A DNA stretch of 64,000 bases from Marchantia polymorpha subsp. ruderalis (Eukaryota > Streptophyta > Marchantiopsida > Marchantiales > Marchantiaceae), in contig AP031355.1 in assembly GCA_037833965.1 (NCBI GenBank), forward strand, positions 19,927,501 through 19,991,500, read 5' to 3'. Under the pieces are notes generated by a model that had not been told where the DNA came from, did no database searches, and saw nothing but the letters and a program-made list of their open reading frames with translations. This document shows, piece after piece, positions 46,746 to 60,072 of this stretch (the stretch's first letter is position 1; each line of letters starts with the position of its first letter). The translations under genes were made by a program, and so were the position numbers.

Positions 46746-49700
46746 CTATGGGCTCCGGCTCCGGCTGCGACGGCGATCCCTTGGTGCTAGGGGACTCCTG
46801 CAATGGTGCTCCCATGATTAGTTCTGACTGTCGGTAGAGCACATGGTCGTCACATGAAGTCGATGACGATGTACACCAAAGACTCAGCTTTCACCACTGT
46901 TATAACCAAAAGTACTTCTCAGAACGCGAAGGAAACAGATATGGAAACATCCTGTAACGACGACGAATCTCAAAACGAAGCTCATTACAGCTACCATTGA
47001 AATGATGCACATTAAAACTTTCGCATGCAACTAAATCACCAGGATCAAATTCAAACTGATCTGAAGATTCGTACCCATTTACAACTGGTGACACTCGTCG
47101 ATCTCGGCGTGGTGGTGGAGGGGATCGGCTCGGACTCCGTCCCCGGCGAACAACAGGAGACGCACTCCTTCTTCGCACAGGTGACCGACTTCTAACTCGC
47201 GCGGGACTGCGACTGCTGCTGAGGGAACCAAAAAGCGAATTCAACAATCAGTATCATACAAGCAGGTTCACTGGCCTCGGCGTCCAATTTTACAATGACC
47301 TATTCAGTGGAAGAGATCATCCATTTGCTTAAAAACAGCATACTTCCATATTTCAAGGCCGAGCAGTAAATTTCACGTTACAAGAAGTACTGCCGTACTC
47401 ATGAAATGCGCGTTAGCAGACCTATGGGAATTTCCACTCCTTCATTTACATGTATATTTCACTTTCACATCTTCGCTATAAGCATGAGCTAAGTGAAATG
47501 TCAAAACAAGTTCAGTTCCTTAGACAACAACAAAAGTCTCAAGTTCTTGGAAAAATCCAATTATCTGTACCGTTTCATATCCCGATGATGAGGAAGCGAA
47601 TATACACCAGATCGCGAACAGCAACAAAGTGACGGCACGCGAAGATATATAAAGACCGCGACAACAAGGAGCAACGGCGAGAGGCAGAAGTACATGATAA
47701 AAAAACAGGGACAAACGGTCAGACGTGAAATAACAAAATTTGAATTCAACTACACGTAGACGTCTGTAAGTAGTTCCTTAACACAAATGAAGCTACTTCG
47801 ACAACATGTTTCACGTTCCCAAACTGTACAGTACACTGATTTCGGACGTCAGAACTTCTTGAAGTCTTATCAAGATTATGGCAAAAGCGAAAACAACATG
47901 TAGCAGCAACAGCTCCATGGACGTTCTGCAAGCCTCTATTCGGGAGTATGAAATATATACAAGAAATGAACCACATAGAGACTCCGATATTCACGCGATC
48001 AAAAACCTGTTCTTCTAGAGGAATATAAGAACACAGAGAAAAACAGCTCGACATACCTGCGCCCATAACTAGGACTACGTCTATAGCGTGGACTGCGGCT
48101 GCGGCCACGTCCTCCAGTTCCAAGGCCACCGGCACCTATACGCAACCGGCATTCACGAGCAAAATGGCCGGGCTCTCCACACTCATAACATTTCATGTCA
48201 TCTCCACCTCTACCTCGGGGACCACCACCACCTCCGGAGCTGCGTGATAACTCTACTCTCCATCCATTCTTGCCTGCTAAGAGAGGTGGAGAAAAAGGTT
48301 TCCAAAATGTGGAACAACAAGCCAGGTTTAAGTTCTTTGCTCGCATCTAGACTCAAACAAGGAGAAGGGCCTACCATAACAATCATCCGGCAGTATAAGT
48401 CACTGGGTTAGCCACTGAGTTCCGAAGTTGGTGAAGATTTACGCAACGATACTGCAAATTCAGGATAATTTAAAGCAGTGATCAAAAACATAAGTTACAC
48501 CAAAGCATATTTGCCTGCGTAGAACGAGCCCAATCTTCGTGTTTTCGAGGCCCTGTTCCACAACAACCTGTATGACTTTCTACAATGTAAAGTCAAGGGA
48601 TACCGAACACCTACTGGAAGCGTACTTACCGTCCGTGGCACGTATTGCATCCTGGGCATCCCGAAGATCGTCGAACTCGACAAATGCAAAACCCGGCGGC
48701 TTGCGAGCTACCCAAACACTGTGTTCAGCAGCATCACATACAATACATCACACTCCGAAACGAGGAGACAAGAAAGACAACCCGTAACGTACCATTCAAA
48801 GCACGGATGGCATCATCTGCATCCCTTCGATCCTCGAACTCGATAAATGCAAAGCCAGGAGGCTTCCGAGCCACCCATACACTGTGTCATTAAGATTGCA
48901 AGGCTAGAATAAGTCCCGCAAACATAGAACATTTCTTCACAAGAGGCCTCTAAAGACGAAGCAAGAGCTGCTTCGCTTTAAGATGGTGCCTAGCAAGGTT
49001 CTCAGGCCTTAATATTATTTTAGGATGTGATCTGGGTACAACAATTTGCATCAAGTGCAGGGCCTGACACAGCTATGCAACAAATGTGACATAAGTCACG
49101 TTTGCCCTGACTTGGGAAAATGGTGGACTCCGGCGTTCCTAACCATCACAGATGTCCCGACTCTTCACTTACAGTATGTTCAGGAAGTGACAATAGATGG
49201 ACTACTAATGCAGAAGCTGCGATCAAACTGGAAAAAACCAAAGAAGTTTGGCGTCGAAAGGCTCTGGGGCACATCACATGACGACGAGTTCAACGTCGGT
49301 AAATGTGGCCGACCAGTTTGCCAGGTCGCAGGAAAAAAACCACACCTAGGAAGGTATGACATGTCCCCATGACTGTGGAAAAAGTTCGTTAGGCAAAATT
49401 GAGGCTCAGATTTTTCTTCGGAAGAACACGGACTAGGATAGGAAAAAGAATCGCGTGCACGTCAACCATAAACTTCCAAAAGGTCCAGGGGATCCGAACA
49501 TCTGAAGGTGCTTAAGAGGAAGCTTGATCAGTTGGAAAATTCAAAAAATATGACAGAGGCGCAATCTTTTGAGGACATTAATCCATCAAAACGTTTGATC
49601 AATGCATACAAAACTCACTCGTCGGACATCCTGAGAGGAGTGGAGGGGATACACAACTAATGATATACACTTCGTACTTAGAACATCAATCAGCTACGTA

Positions 49701-50477
49701 CATCTCTAATCATCATACTTGAATCATAGGCAGATTCCGCACAGACGAAAAAAGATGCACATGGTAGCACGAACAGCCATCGACTAGGCGTAGGTTCATG
49801 ACTCATGACGAAAGGTAAAGAATCTCCACGTTTACAGTGAGGAGAACGAGGAACATGCTGCAAGTGACCAAAAGAAATTAACATCCGAGTACAACGTTGC
49901 AGCTCCTTCCAACAAAGAGGTGGAAGGACACTCCAGTTTCGACAGGACTGGTATTACTCCTCACTAGCAGGTAGGAATCCCTCCCGCCACTCCACATGGG
50001 GACCTAGATTCCATATCCAAGATTTAGGTTTTGAATAGGAGGTAGGATATAAGCCAGGTTGTCCCGTTGAGTTCAGTTTGTCAGGCCCGGGATGAAGGTT
50101 TCCTAGAGGGGCAGCCGTTCTCACAAGGAGCATTTCTGCTGTGAGCATGACGACCGTGAAAGTGGAAATTAGCTCAGGACGTATTGCTGAACAAAAAGAG
50201 CCGAAGAGCAATCCTAGCACCCGTCCAAGAAGGAACGGTCATAGTCTCTCACGGGCCAAAGCAGCTAAAATCGACACTCCTGTCTTGACCTCGAAGGCTA
50301 TCAACAAGCACGGAAAGAAAACGATGAGCACTGAAAAAGCGGATATCAGCCGCACGCGCGATAGGATGGGGAGTAGGAAGACAAGAACCTGCGCAGCACT
50401 CCATAAACACGAAATTCGTCTTCTAACTCCCTTTCAGTAGCCCGGGGATCTAGGTTCCCCACGTAAACACGCGACAT
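46746..50477 (-). CDS. RSZ22: RSZ-type SR splicing factor with a duplicated RRM exon
   Basis: Plant SR protein with one RRM, one CCHC zinc knuckle and an RS tail; it binds pre-mRNA and recruits spliceosome parts in the nucleus. Coding exons on the minus strand: 50477-50389, then either 48881-48793 or 48718-48630, then 48273-48057, 47218-47075 and 46797-46746. Either version gives 196 residues (Arabidopsis RSZ22 is 200). The start, [19 protein letters not shown], holds RNP2 (VYVGNL, 4-9). The alternative exons encode residues 31-59 with RNP1 (KPPGFAF). [12 protein letters not shown], a Gly-rich stretch and [14 protein letters not shown] (Cys88, Cys91, His96, Cys101) follow. The tail has [16 protein letters not shown] and [15 protein letters not shown] and ends [14 protein letters not shown] single knuckle separates it from RS2Z proteins. 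Intron 1 is about 1.5 kb, as in many SR genes that autoregulate by alternative splicing. Confidence 0.95.
48630..48718 (-). other. Alternative RRM exon, downstream copy (2b)
   Basis: 89 nt, acceptor AACACAG before 48718 and donor GTAAGT after 48630. It enters after two bases of a codon and leaves after one base. It encodes residues 31-59: RNP1 with [20 protein letters not shown]. About 76% identical in nucleotides to the upstream copy; most differences are synonymous. Confidence 0.9.
48793..48881 (-). other. Alternative RRM exon, upstream copy (2a)
   Basis: 89 nt, acceptor GACACAG before 48881 and donor GTACGT after 48793, same phases as the downstream copy. It encodes [20 protein letters not shown] in the corresponding stretch. 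The intron between the two copies is 74 nt (48792-48719), close to the minimum that plant spliceosomes use. Confidence 0.9.
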
Positions 50478-51450
50478 GGCCAGCCTGCTCGCTTACTGCT
50501 CGTACCACCTCCAACTCGTAACCAAGTTCAGGACTCCGAACTCCAAAACCTCTTCAACGAAGCACACAAGTGAAGTCAAATCGACCCACCACTCGCTTCA
50601 CTTCTCAAACCACTCCCTCACCCGCACCTATCTCAATCTCCGAACAAACAGGGCGAACGCACTGCGACGCACACGCTGCAACCTCTCCCTCTCTCTCTAT
50701 CTCTCTTCCTCTCTCTCTCCCTCCCTCGCTCTCTCCTGCTCGTCCTCTCACCGCAGCACAGCCTGCTGATCCTGTGCTTCCGAAAAATCGTCAAGTTCCT
50801 CCTCGTCAAAAATCCAAAGATGCTCTTGGGCTCCTGGGGCGGATAGCACTCGCTCACTCGCTCCGTCACTGCCCACAAGCTGCTTGCTGCTCGCGCTACT
50901 ACTGCTGCTGCTGCTCTTGCCGTGATAACCAAGCAGGGCAAACTCGCAGCGCTCGAACTGGACGAGACCTCGAAAAAAAGGGCGTCCGCGCGACCGAGCC
51001 CCGAGGCTAGGAGGGAAGGAGGAAGGCACGAAGGATGCGAAAGACGCAGCACAGGAGCACACAACGAGAGAATCTTCAAATCGCCAGAAAAAGTAGCGGC
51101 AGCAATCAGCTCCCACACTCGTCTCGGCGTCTGGCGTCGGGCGCGGGGGAAGGTCGCGGGGGAGCGGGGCGGAGGTCACGTCAGGTGCCCGCCTGCAGAA
51201 GCAAAAGAAAGAAAGAAGCCGGCTGGCCCTGTCCCAGGCTAAGGTCGCACTCAAGAGCCTCGTCGAAGGACCTGAAGCGACCGACCGACCGACCGGGCCC
51301 CGTGTGTGTGCGACGGGCCGGACTCCGAGGACGGCGACCGCTGTGCGTACGTACATCTCGCAACTCAAGCATTTGATTTGCCGGACGTGCAGTAGCATCT
51401 CGATAGCACTTGCCGGACGGACGTAGACTGGCCGACCGTCCGAGAGTAAA
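50478..51450 (-). promoter_or_regulatory. 5' region of the RSZ gene
   Basis: GC-balanced leader and promoter region. Plus-strand CT-rich tract at about 50683-50745 (GA-rich in the transcript). No TATA box is obvious. Open frames on both strands are shadows of composition. GC content drops sharply after about 51450. Confidence 0.45.
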
Positions 51451-54400
51451 CCCTCCCGGAGATGAAAGGGTCGGCAGCCGTGCGGCCGACCACGGGACTT
51501 GCGGCAGAGATTCAGTGCCGCGAGTCAGTGATTATGGACGACTGGTCAAATTATCAGTTTCTCTTGCTAAACGTGCGGATGACGTTCATGTTCGGAACCA
51601 GCATGAGAGCATTACCTGGTGCAATCAATAAGAGAGAGGGAGACAGAGAGCTAGAAAATGTTTCTTCGTTCAAACACAGAGATTTTGAACTCTGGATTTC
51701 AATTTCAAAATGTACGATGCTGCGTTTTCTTATAGAAACCACATAAGAGAAATATGATAATTTATTAAATAAATATATATAAACCTTGAAATATAAACGT
51801 GTCCAATATTCATAATTTGATGTATTTTATTTCTTGTTGCACTTCCATTTTTTTTCCGTTCATAATAAACAAGAGGAAGGCCATTCATATGAAGATCATA
51901 AACTATGAAACAATTATTTCTTTCAGTAAATATATATTCTGCAATAATAAATCACAATAAAAATAAATTTATTGTATGTTGATGACATACATGAAGGAAC
52001 ATATTATGATATCCTTATTTTACACTGCATTAATTAAAAACTGCTAATTCATCAACTTAGCCCACAAAAAATAATTACCGCGTTCAGAATAACAATGAAT
52101 TTAATTTCGAGGTGGAGATATTCATTTCTAAATATTTTAGATTTCAAAGCATCACTTCTTTTCGAGGAATAATCTTTTCAATCTGAGTTTTCTTCCTTCC
52201 TTCTATTAAAAAAATAATTTTTGTCACTTACTAAAAAATGTGGGAAAAAAAAAGGCTGAATTTTTTCAAAAGTTTATTTGAATAATGAAAATTTAATAAT
52301 CATCGTAACATCACTTTTTTTGCCTTGATGTTTGCATTTTAACTGACAAATTTAATTATAAATAAGAGTAATGGAGTAATATATAAAAAACAATTCAAAA
52401 TTAGACATTAAAAATCAACTGAATAAAACTTGTACACTTTTTAGGTAACACAATATAACTTCCTAAATAATAATAAAATTTATCCTATCAATTGATATCA
52501 AATTAACCTACTTAACATTTTCAAATGTATGAAAAAATATTTCTTTCATAAATAAATAAGTGATTTCATACAACAAATCAGCATCAACTAAATTAAATTA
52601 TCCACATCAACCATTACTTTTTAAGAAATCATTCTTTGATTTATCTACGGTATGATTAATTTTGTGCATCTCATGTACAAATTAAAAAAAAAAAATTGGC
52701 ATACTATCTTAACAACAAGAGTTTTGTAAAACAGATTTATTATTTTTAAATGGTCTTTATCATATCATAACACATAAAAATATAAATAAAATATGACTAT
52801 AAACATAATTGCTTCTTTCAAAAGATCGATCAGAAAGTTTTTAAAAAATCATTAAAATGAAGCATAAAAATAAAATATATAAATATCTGAGGTATATTTA
52901 ATATATTACTTCTAAATTTAGATGCATACTCTATATATATATATATATATAACTCATAACGTTCTGAACAAACCAATTATCATATTGGTTACTTTATAAC
53001 ATCATAACTGATTTGTGCAGGTTGTGTTCATTATTTCAATTCTCAACTTGAATATGACTTACATTAAAATGTTTTTTCAACAAACATATGTACTCTGAAT
53101 TAGATACAAAATGAAAGTGAGAAAACATATCATTGAAAATTGTTTTGTATGTATTGAATGAATTATTATTTTAAATTTGTAACCCACATTTATATAAATC
53201 GTGACATATTTCTTTAATTATTAAGAAACACCCTCATTTAAAATATTGGGATGATTTAATTTTTATATTTATCCAAATTGAAATCTACATTTTATTGCAT
53301 TTCAAATAGATAACAAACGGATTCATGGAATAACAATCTACTATATCCAAATTAACCCATGCAAACTGTATTATATATATAAGTCATGTCTTTCATAATT
53401 TATTACTGAACTTTAAAATTATTATTTACATCATCATTTTACCTTTAAAAATATGTAAAAACTAAGTATGAAAATAAATTATTTATTATTTATGATAGAA
53501 ATGATAGATACATATATTGATGTACACAATTCAAGAATACATGCATTTTCAACATCAAAAAATGTTGATTTAGTTTTTAAGCTGTTAAAATATGACATTT
53601 AAATTCATTTTAGGCTGTTTTTCTTGTATACTTTATATCTAACAAACATTTTTGAACATTGTTTTAGGCAACAAATTATAAATTTTTTGAATTTAAAATT
53701 CAAAAAATAGCTTTCAACTATTCATTTGATAAGAAAAACATATTGAATATCATGAGTAAAATGAACATTTTAGGATTATATGTATGTATGTAGGTATATT
53801 AACTGAGTATTATGTAAAATATAATGATTCATATTTTGTTTTCAAATTCAAATTTTTTTTTTTGCATAAGATTGATTCTTTTAAATAATATTTTTTTTCC
53901 AGAAATAGAAGAATAAATGTTTGGTAAAATATATCATTGAGAGTTTCCTTGGATGAAATTTAATATCAATAATTATAATTCAAATATATGTATTTAAAAT
54001 AATTTATTTCAGTAATTTATATCATATGAAATACATTAGCTTTTTGGATTATATTTGTGATTTTTCTTAATGATTTTAAGTACTATATCTATAAATTGGA
54101 AAATTTATATCACACATATGAAATTTCATGACAAAATCTTGTATATACTGAGATATAATTTGCTTCATTTTATGTAAAGTGAAATTGATTGTAGATGAAT
54201 GTTTTCATTGAATGTGTTTCCAATAAGGTGACACAAGAGATAAGTGACTTTTCAAACCATATTTGCTCATCAAAGGAAGAAAGTAATGAAAGATGACCAA
54301 GATAAAAAAATTTATGGACTAGCAAACAATTAGTTCATCTAATTATGGTTCATCCACCTAGAACAACCATGAACCAAGTTAACTTCATATATATGTATAT

Positions 54401-57400
54401 TGTGCTCTTTATTTGACAGATATTTCAAAAAATTGAAACAAATTAAATTGAATGAATATAATTTTCATGATTGGATAGAAGTTATGGTTAGCACAATCAT
54501 AAAATTTTGTAAATACTTATTTACTAAATAGAATTAATTGAATAACCTAAAAATTTAAATATATTAGTATTAGGAATAATAACTTATATCATTTATTTCA
54601 TTCTAATAATTTTAAGAATTAATTATGATTGGGGTTAGATTATATTCTTAATAATATTATTGACAAACTTATAATCTTTAAATTTATTTTGTTTATCAAA
54701 TTTGTCATTATTCGTTCATGACATTTTCTTTAAACAAATAATACAAATTTAAAGACTACACTCTATGATTTTGAAAGTGATATTAACAAATTATAAGTAG
54801 AAATATCCGTTAAAATATTTGTATTCATCTTGTGGCAATTTATATCAATTGTTAATGTGTGATTTGATATTTTTTATCTCCAAATCAGATATCTGAAATG
54901 TTTCGATATGTTTTACGTTCTGAATATAAGAATTGTCTGAAAATTGTATGAAATAAATGCAAAAATAAAAATATTGTGAAATTTTTAACTTTCAATTTTT
55001 CACTATAAAGCTTCAACATCCAGACGATGATTGGTTAATTTGGAATGTAATTAATTGATAATAATATAGCATGAGAAATAATATTCATATGTTGATCGTT
55101 AATTTATACATATTATAAGTATACTTGTATTCATAAGTACTATAAACTTTGTTTGAGATAGAAATTTTGTCCAAATTTAAGTGTTATTTTATTGTTTCAA
55201 CAACCCTTGATTTTATATGTGTTTTAATACTTAGTTGAACTCAAACACAAATAGATTTCATTGTTCTACAATAAATATAAATATATATAGTTATATTTAT
55301 ATGAAAGGATGTAAAATATATTTGTTTGTGAAATGAATAATTTCAAAAAACTATATTTATTAGTAAAATATTCCATTATTCATTACTTAGCCAATGTTAC
55401 CAAATTTGTTTCAAAATGTAAATAGAATATAAATATAAATATTGTAACAAACAAACATAAATACGTTTTACATGTTGTTTAATTTCTTTGAAGGTGTTAA
55501 CAATAAAAAAATTTATCATATGCATGGTGATTTCAAAATAACAATTTACAAATTTGATGCATGCCATTTAAAAAATACAATGAAATGGTTTTACTTTGTA
55601 TTTAAAATATGCTTTATTATTCAATCTGAATAGAAATGTGATGAAAATCTTCTGATTGTTAGATTATAAGAAATACTATAACATTTAGAATGAAATGGTA
55701 TCAACATTTGAATAAAGAGAAGAAAGAAATTGAAAATCTTTGATACTTTGGAGTACTAAGATAAACCACAAATATTTTTTATTCAAGGTAATCAATAATT
55801 TACGTGATGGAATTGAAGACTCAATAAACGTTTAAAAAATGTATTTATTATGTAATAATTTCGTTCATACGTTGCATTGAATGAACTTACAAACATATAT
55901 ATTTAGCAAGAATTACAAGCTTGGTCGTACATTAGCCAAGCTTAAAAAAAATCAAATTATAGAAAACAAACAAACTTATTGAGTGTTGAAATCGAGACAT
56001 TATGACTAATTATAAACTTCAATCCACATATCGTACTCTAATCGTAGCTTCTTGACAAGCAATTTTTGTTGTTGTAGCTTTCATTATGAATTTAATTTAA
56101 TAGATTTTTTATAAAGTGTTCATTGTATACATTATATACTTTATTTTGTGGAAGAAAATAGTTTTTACTCACTTTGAGCTTATAATTCCTCACCATATTT
56201 TACCACATACTTCTAGCCAATCACACCTTATTCACCTATCTATTGTTGCGAGCGGGTTAGCATTACATTGCGAACGTTTGAGAATCTTGCTCCTGCATTC
56301 ATGTTATTCTACTTTTTATATGTTACGAGGGTACGTCCACATGAAGTAGTGGCCATGCTTTAGACTTTGAGACATACATTGGAAATATACACTCACGGAA
56401 CATAAAGGAAAGAAAATGGAGGATGTTGGAAGATTAAAAAACTCTCATCTCATCCCAAGAAGGCATAATTGGACTAAAAACTTTGACCGAGCTATGATTG
56501 GACAACTTACGAAACTTCCTTGTAGTACAATGAATCCACTTCGGCAAACTTGTACACAAAACAAACCATATTGGGTAGAATACAAAAAAGCTCGCTGAAT
56601 GGAAAATGACATTCCAGTTCCCCAGGGTGACAAAAGAAGATCGTCGTCAAAGTTCTCGCGTGAGCAACAACATGTAAGTATATCGTGAAAACACAATCAA
56701 GATGTACAAAGTCTTTGATTTTGGCGTCATTCTACCTTCTTCAATACTGAAGGTAGTATTTGCAGTGAAGATCTTAGAATTCCTCATTCCTTCGTCGATG
56801 CAATTTGTCCATGAGAGTCTAAAGAATAGAAATAATTGAAAAGCCTGGTCTAGTTCATGCACTTCAGCCAAGAAATTGAAGCCAAATGCAAAAAAATACT
56901 ACGCGATGTAATAAATTCGGAGGTCGCCGGCTACGACGAAACCTTTCAAGCTATTTAGTTCCTTGTAACATGTACGCGGTAGCATGGATACCTGGCGCCC
57001 GCGATGTAATGCTAACTTGCTTGCAACAATTGGTAGGTGAATACAAGAGTGTAATAACGTAGTTTTTCTTTAAAAAGAAAAAAAAAAGCTTGAAAGTTAG
57101 AAGACTAATGATTTCAAACTTATAGTATAAGAATATTATGAAGTAGAGTAAATAGAGGATTTGGTAGTAGATGACAAGTTAGTAATAGTGGAATCCATTT
57201 AGCTTACTCTCCTTGAAGTTAGTGTTTTCTACTTGTATGCAACAAATTTGAGTTAGATGAGTTATGATATGATAGAAAAAATACTTTATAACTTTTTCAA
57301 TTAGCAGCAACTTGACTTAATGAGTATCTTGATAGATAGAGCTCAGCATGTTTGTTTTAACGAGCCTAAGAAGTGCTGAATCGGATAAGTAGTCACCGAA

Positions 57401-58400
57401 CTTTGGATGTTAGAAGTGGTTGGTATAGATTGAAGAAGTAACTTCGACCGCAGCGCCTTCGGCCTTTAGACTTTGGCCTTAGACAACCTCGGCCTTCAGA
57501 GAAGAAAGGCATTTGGATTGAGATTTGCACTGTGCAAAAGGAGAAGAAAGGATTTCGATACGGATTGGAGTAGTCACGGATAGCATTTCGGAGAGAATTC
57601 AAGTGCGTGTTGGAGTTGGATCGTCGAGTGAAGGAATTGGGAGCAAGCATAGTCGTAGGACTTTGGTAGTTAGATATGAAGTTCAATTCTTTTATCTCCG
57701 GTTTAGAGGAGACGAATTACAACCCTGAATTGGAATTGTCAGCCGTTTTGAGTAGGATACGAGTGAAGAGTAGCTAAGCATGCGTGGCAATTGTCGCATT
57801 TGCTAACGTAGCACTTGATGGGGGCTTGCAACTAGCAAGTGATGTCTTAGAGTGTTGTTGTTAACAAGTTAATCCAAGCTTGTACCTTTGGGTGGCTTTT
57901 TCATGAGTTAATTTCTAAGCCTTCAATCTGCATTCCTCAGTGCGTTTGTGAATTGTGTGAATGTTTCAATTTGTTGAAGATAACACATTTGAAATAAAAA
58001 GTCCAATTCGGATGTTCTGAGTGGTGCATAATGTAGCTCAAGATTTAAGCAAATCTGTACATTGGAAGCTCGTGCAGCCGGCTGAGTGAATAATCTTGGA
58101 AAATTCCCCACCTCAAATATCAATTGCAGAGTCGCGTGCCGCTCCCGTAGGTACTTATTGGATGAATTTCAGGATTTGAGTGTGATTTCACCATGCAATG
58201 TGTCACCTTCAGATGTAGCAATTGCAGTGTATACTAGGAGTGACATGTGCATAAAAAGTAAAACTCTTCAATAAAATATTAAATCGTGACACAATATCTT
58301 ACTTGATTCTCTAGTGTTGTTTCAGTACTCGTGAGATCAGATCTTTACCATTATGTTCCATTTTGATGAATATATGTTAATACAAGGAGTATGAAGTATA
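51451..58400. other. Large AT-rich gene desert
   Basis: Especially 51740-56100 is extremely AT-rich with hardly any frame over 60 codons. A (TA)10 run is at 52932-52951. Between 56100 and 58400 the composition is slightly less AT-rich, with frames of up to 97 codons that look random. No gene, RNA or mobile-element ends found. Confidence 0.6.
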
Positions 58401-58668
58401 AGGTGTGATTGGTTAGAGTTATGTGGTACGGGAATGTGAGGGATAATTAGCCCAAAGTGAGTGATAACGTGTGATTAGTTAGAGGTATATAATACAGAAG
58501 TGTGAGTGATAATTAGCCCAAAGTGAGTGATAAGGTGTGATTGGTTACAGGTATATAATACGGGAGGATGAGGTATAATTAGCCTAAAGTGAGTGATAAT
58601 GTGTGATTAGTTAGAGGTATATAATACGGGAAGATGGTGTATAATTAGCCCAAAGTGAAGTATAACTA
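58401..58668. repeat. 66-bp tandem repeat, four copies
   Basis: The landmark GTGTGATT occurs at 58403, 58469, 58535 and 58601, an exact 66-bp period. Units share TAGTTAGAGGTATATAATAC and GATAATTAGCCCAAAGTGAG with scattered changes. Copies 1 and 3 have GGTTA, copies 2 and 4 AGTTA, hinting at a duplicated two-unit block. Confidence 0.9.
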
Positions 58669-60072
58669 GGAGCTCCCAATGTTGCTTGTGTTAATACATG
58701 TCTTAAAACATATTTACTTGTGGACGATGGTTAAAAAACATAACATGAGAATGATGGTTTGTATGCAATACCATTTCTTGTAATCATCACACATTAAACT
58801 ACTCATTTGTACATCGAAGTTGAAAGAAAGAGGTTGGATTAGCTTCTGAAACAAAATAATGAAAATCAAGTTGGGAATCCACATGAAAGTAGACGTTACC
58901 AACATTCATTGTGATCCAATTTTACCCTTCCACTTTTACACATGCTTGAATTTTCAAGATGTCAATCACAGATTCCCACACGACGAAACATCAAAGGAAT
59001 AGATGAATATGACCCCATAATACTACATTGGAGAACCCATGGATGGTTACTTCAAGATGCAAAAGTCTGACTTCATCTTCTGCATCTTGGGTCCGGGCTA
59101 ATCCTCGACTCGAGCCTCTTATTACTCTCACTCTGTGGCATGTGTTCATAACAGTTCACAAACCACAGCGGGAGCAAAAGGACGAATCACCATGTGACGT
59201 GACTCCCCGTAAAGGGATTCGTTACATGTCCTAACCAGTCTAGGTTAGCTTTTAGCTACGGTTAGATTCACACCTACGTTAAACTTGTCTTGAATTTTTG
59301 GGGTCCTCCTTCATTTTCTCCTTCCTTTAGGTAAGGAATAAATATATTAAATTTGTTGTTTAAATATTTCTCCTTCATTTATTGTATTTTTACTTCGTTT
59401 GGGTAAGGTATAGATATTTTAATTTTTGTATGTTTATAGTTTTCTCTTACTTTATCTCGAGGAATTGTTGGGAAGCAACGCACGGAAGAAGGCTTGTATT
59501 CGTGAAAGTTCACAATTTGATACCACTGGCGATATGGAGGCGAAGCATCTGGAAACACAAGCGCAGATAGTGGATATAGATAGATACAGAAACTCCGTCC
59601 ACGGCGTCCATCCATCAATCCATCCTCCCTCCTGGATCCTCTGGAGCCGAGGTTCCGTCGACGATCCCGAAGGCCGAGCGCGATGCAGGGCCCCGATAGG
59701 CCACAAAGGGAGCGGGGCCGGAGACGAGCAGTTAGGAAGAGGGCGAGAACAGGAGGCAAATTGCGGGCGCAAATTGCGGCCTGGTTCCCGCCATCTGGTT
59801 ACAGAGTTCATTCCAAACTGGTAGCAGCAGGAAGGAAGGAAGCAGTAGGTCACGGACAAATAAGCAACGAACGGAAGTGCGCAGCGCCCTAAGGAAAGCA
59901 CGAAAGCGAGCCAAGGCTGCCGCTCTCTCGCTGCGCTCGTCTCTTGCTCTGTCTCCCGTCGCAGACCCAGTTTTTCTTCGTGGTGGCGCGCACCGATCGT
60001 CCGGCTCCCGAATCCTCCCGCTCGCTCGTCGCTGAATCGACCCTGCTCGTGGTTTGAATCGATTCCAGCGTG
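58669..60072 (+). promoter_or_regulatory. Spacer, then promoter and leader of CCT2
   Basis: 58669-59400 is AT-rich without a feature. From about 59450 the sequence is GC-balanced and forms the upstream region and 5' UTR of the CCT2 gene, with a pyrimidine-rich stretch (CTCTCTCGCTGCGCTCGTCT) just past 59920. Overlapping frames on both strands (59426-59901) are not protein-like. Confidence 0.45.

Noticed and set aside
49046..49372. 108-codon plus-strand frame inside RSZ intron 1
   Set aside because: Antisense and intronic, no domain seen; likely chance.
51740..56100. Centromeric satellite or organellar DNA in the AT-rich desert
   Set aside because: No periodic repeat and no recognisable organellar gene; high AT content alone does not support either.
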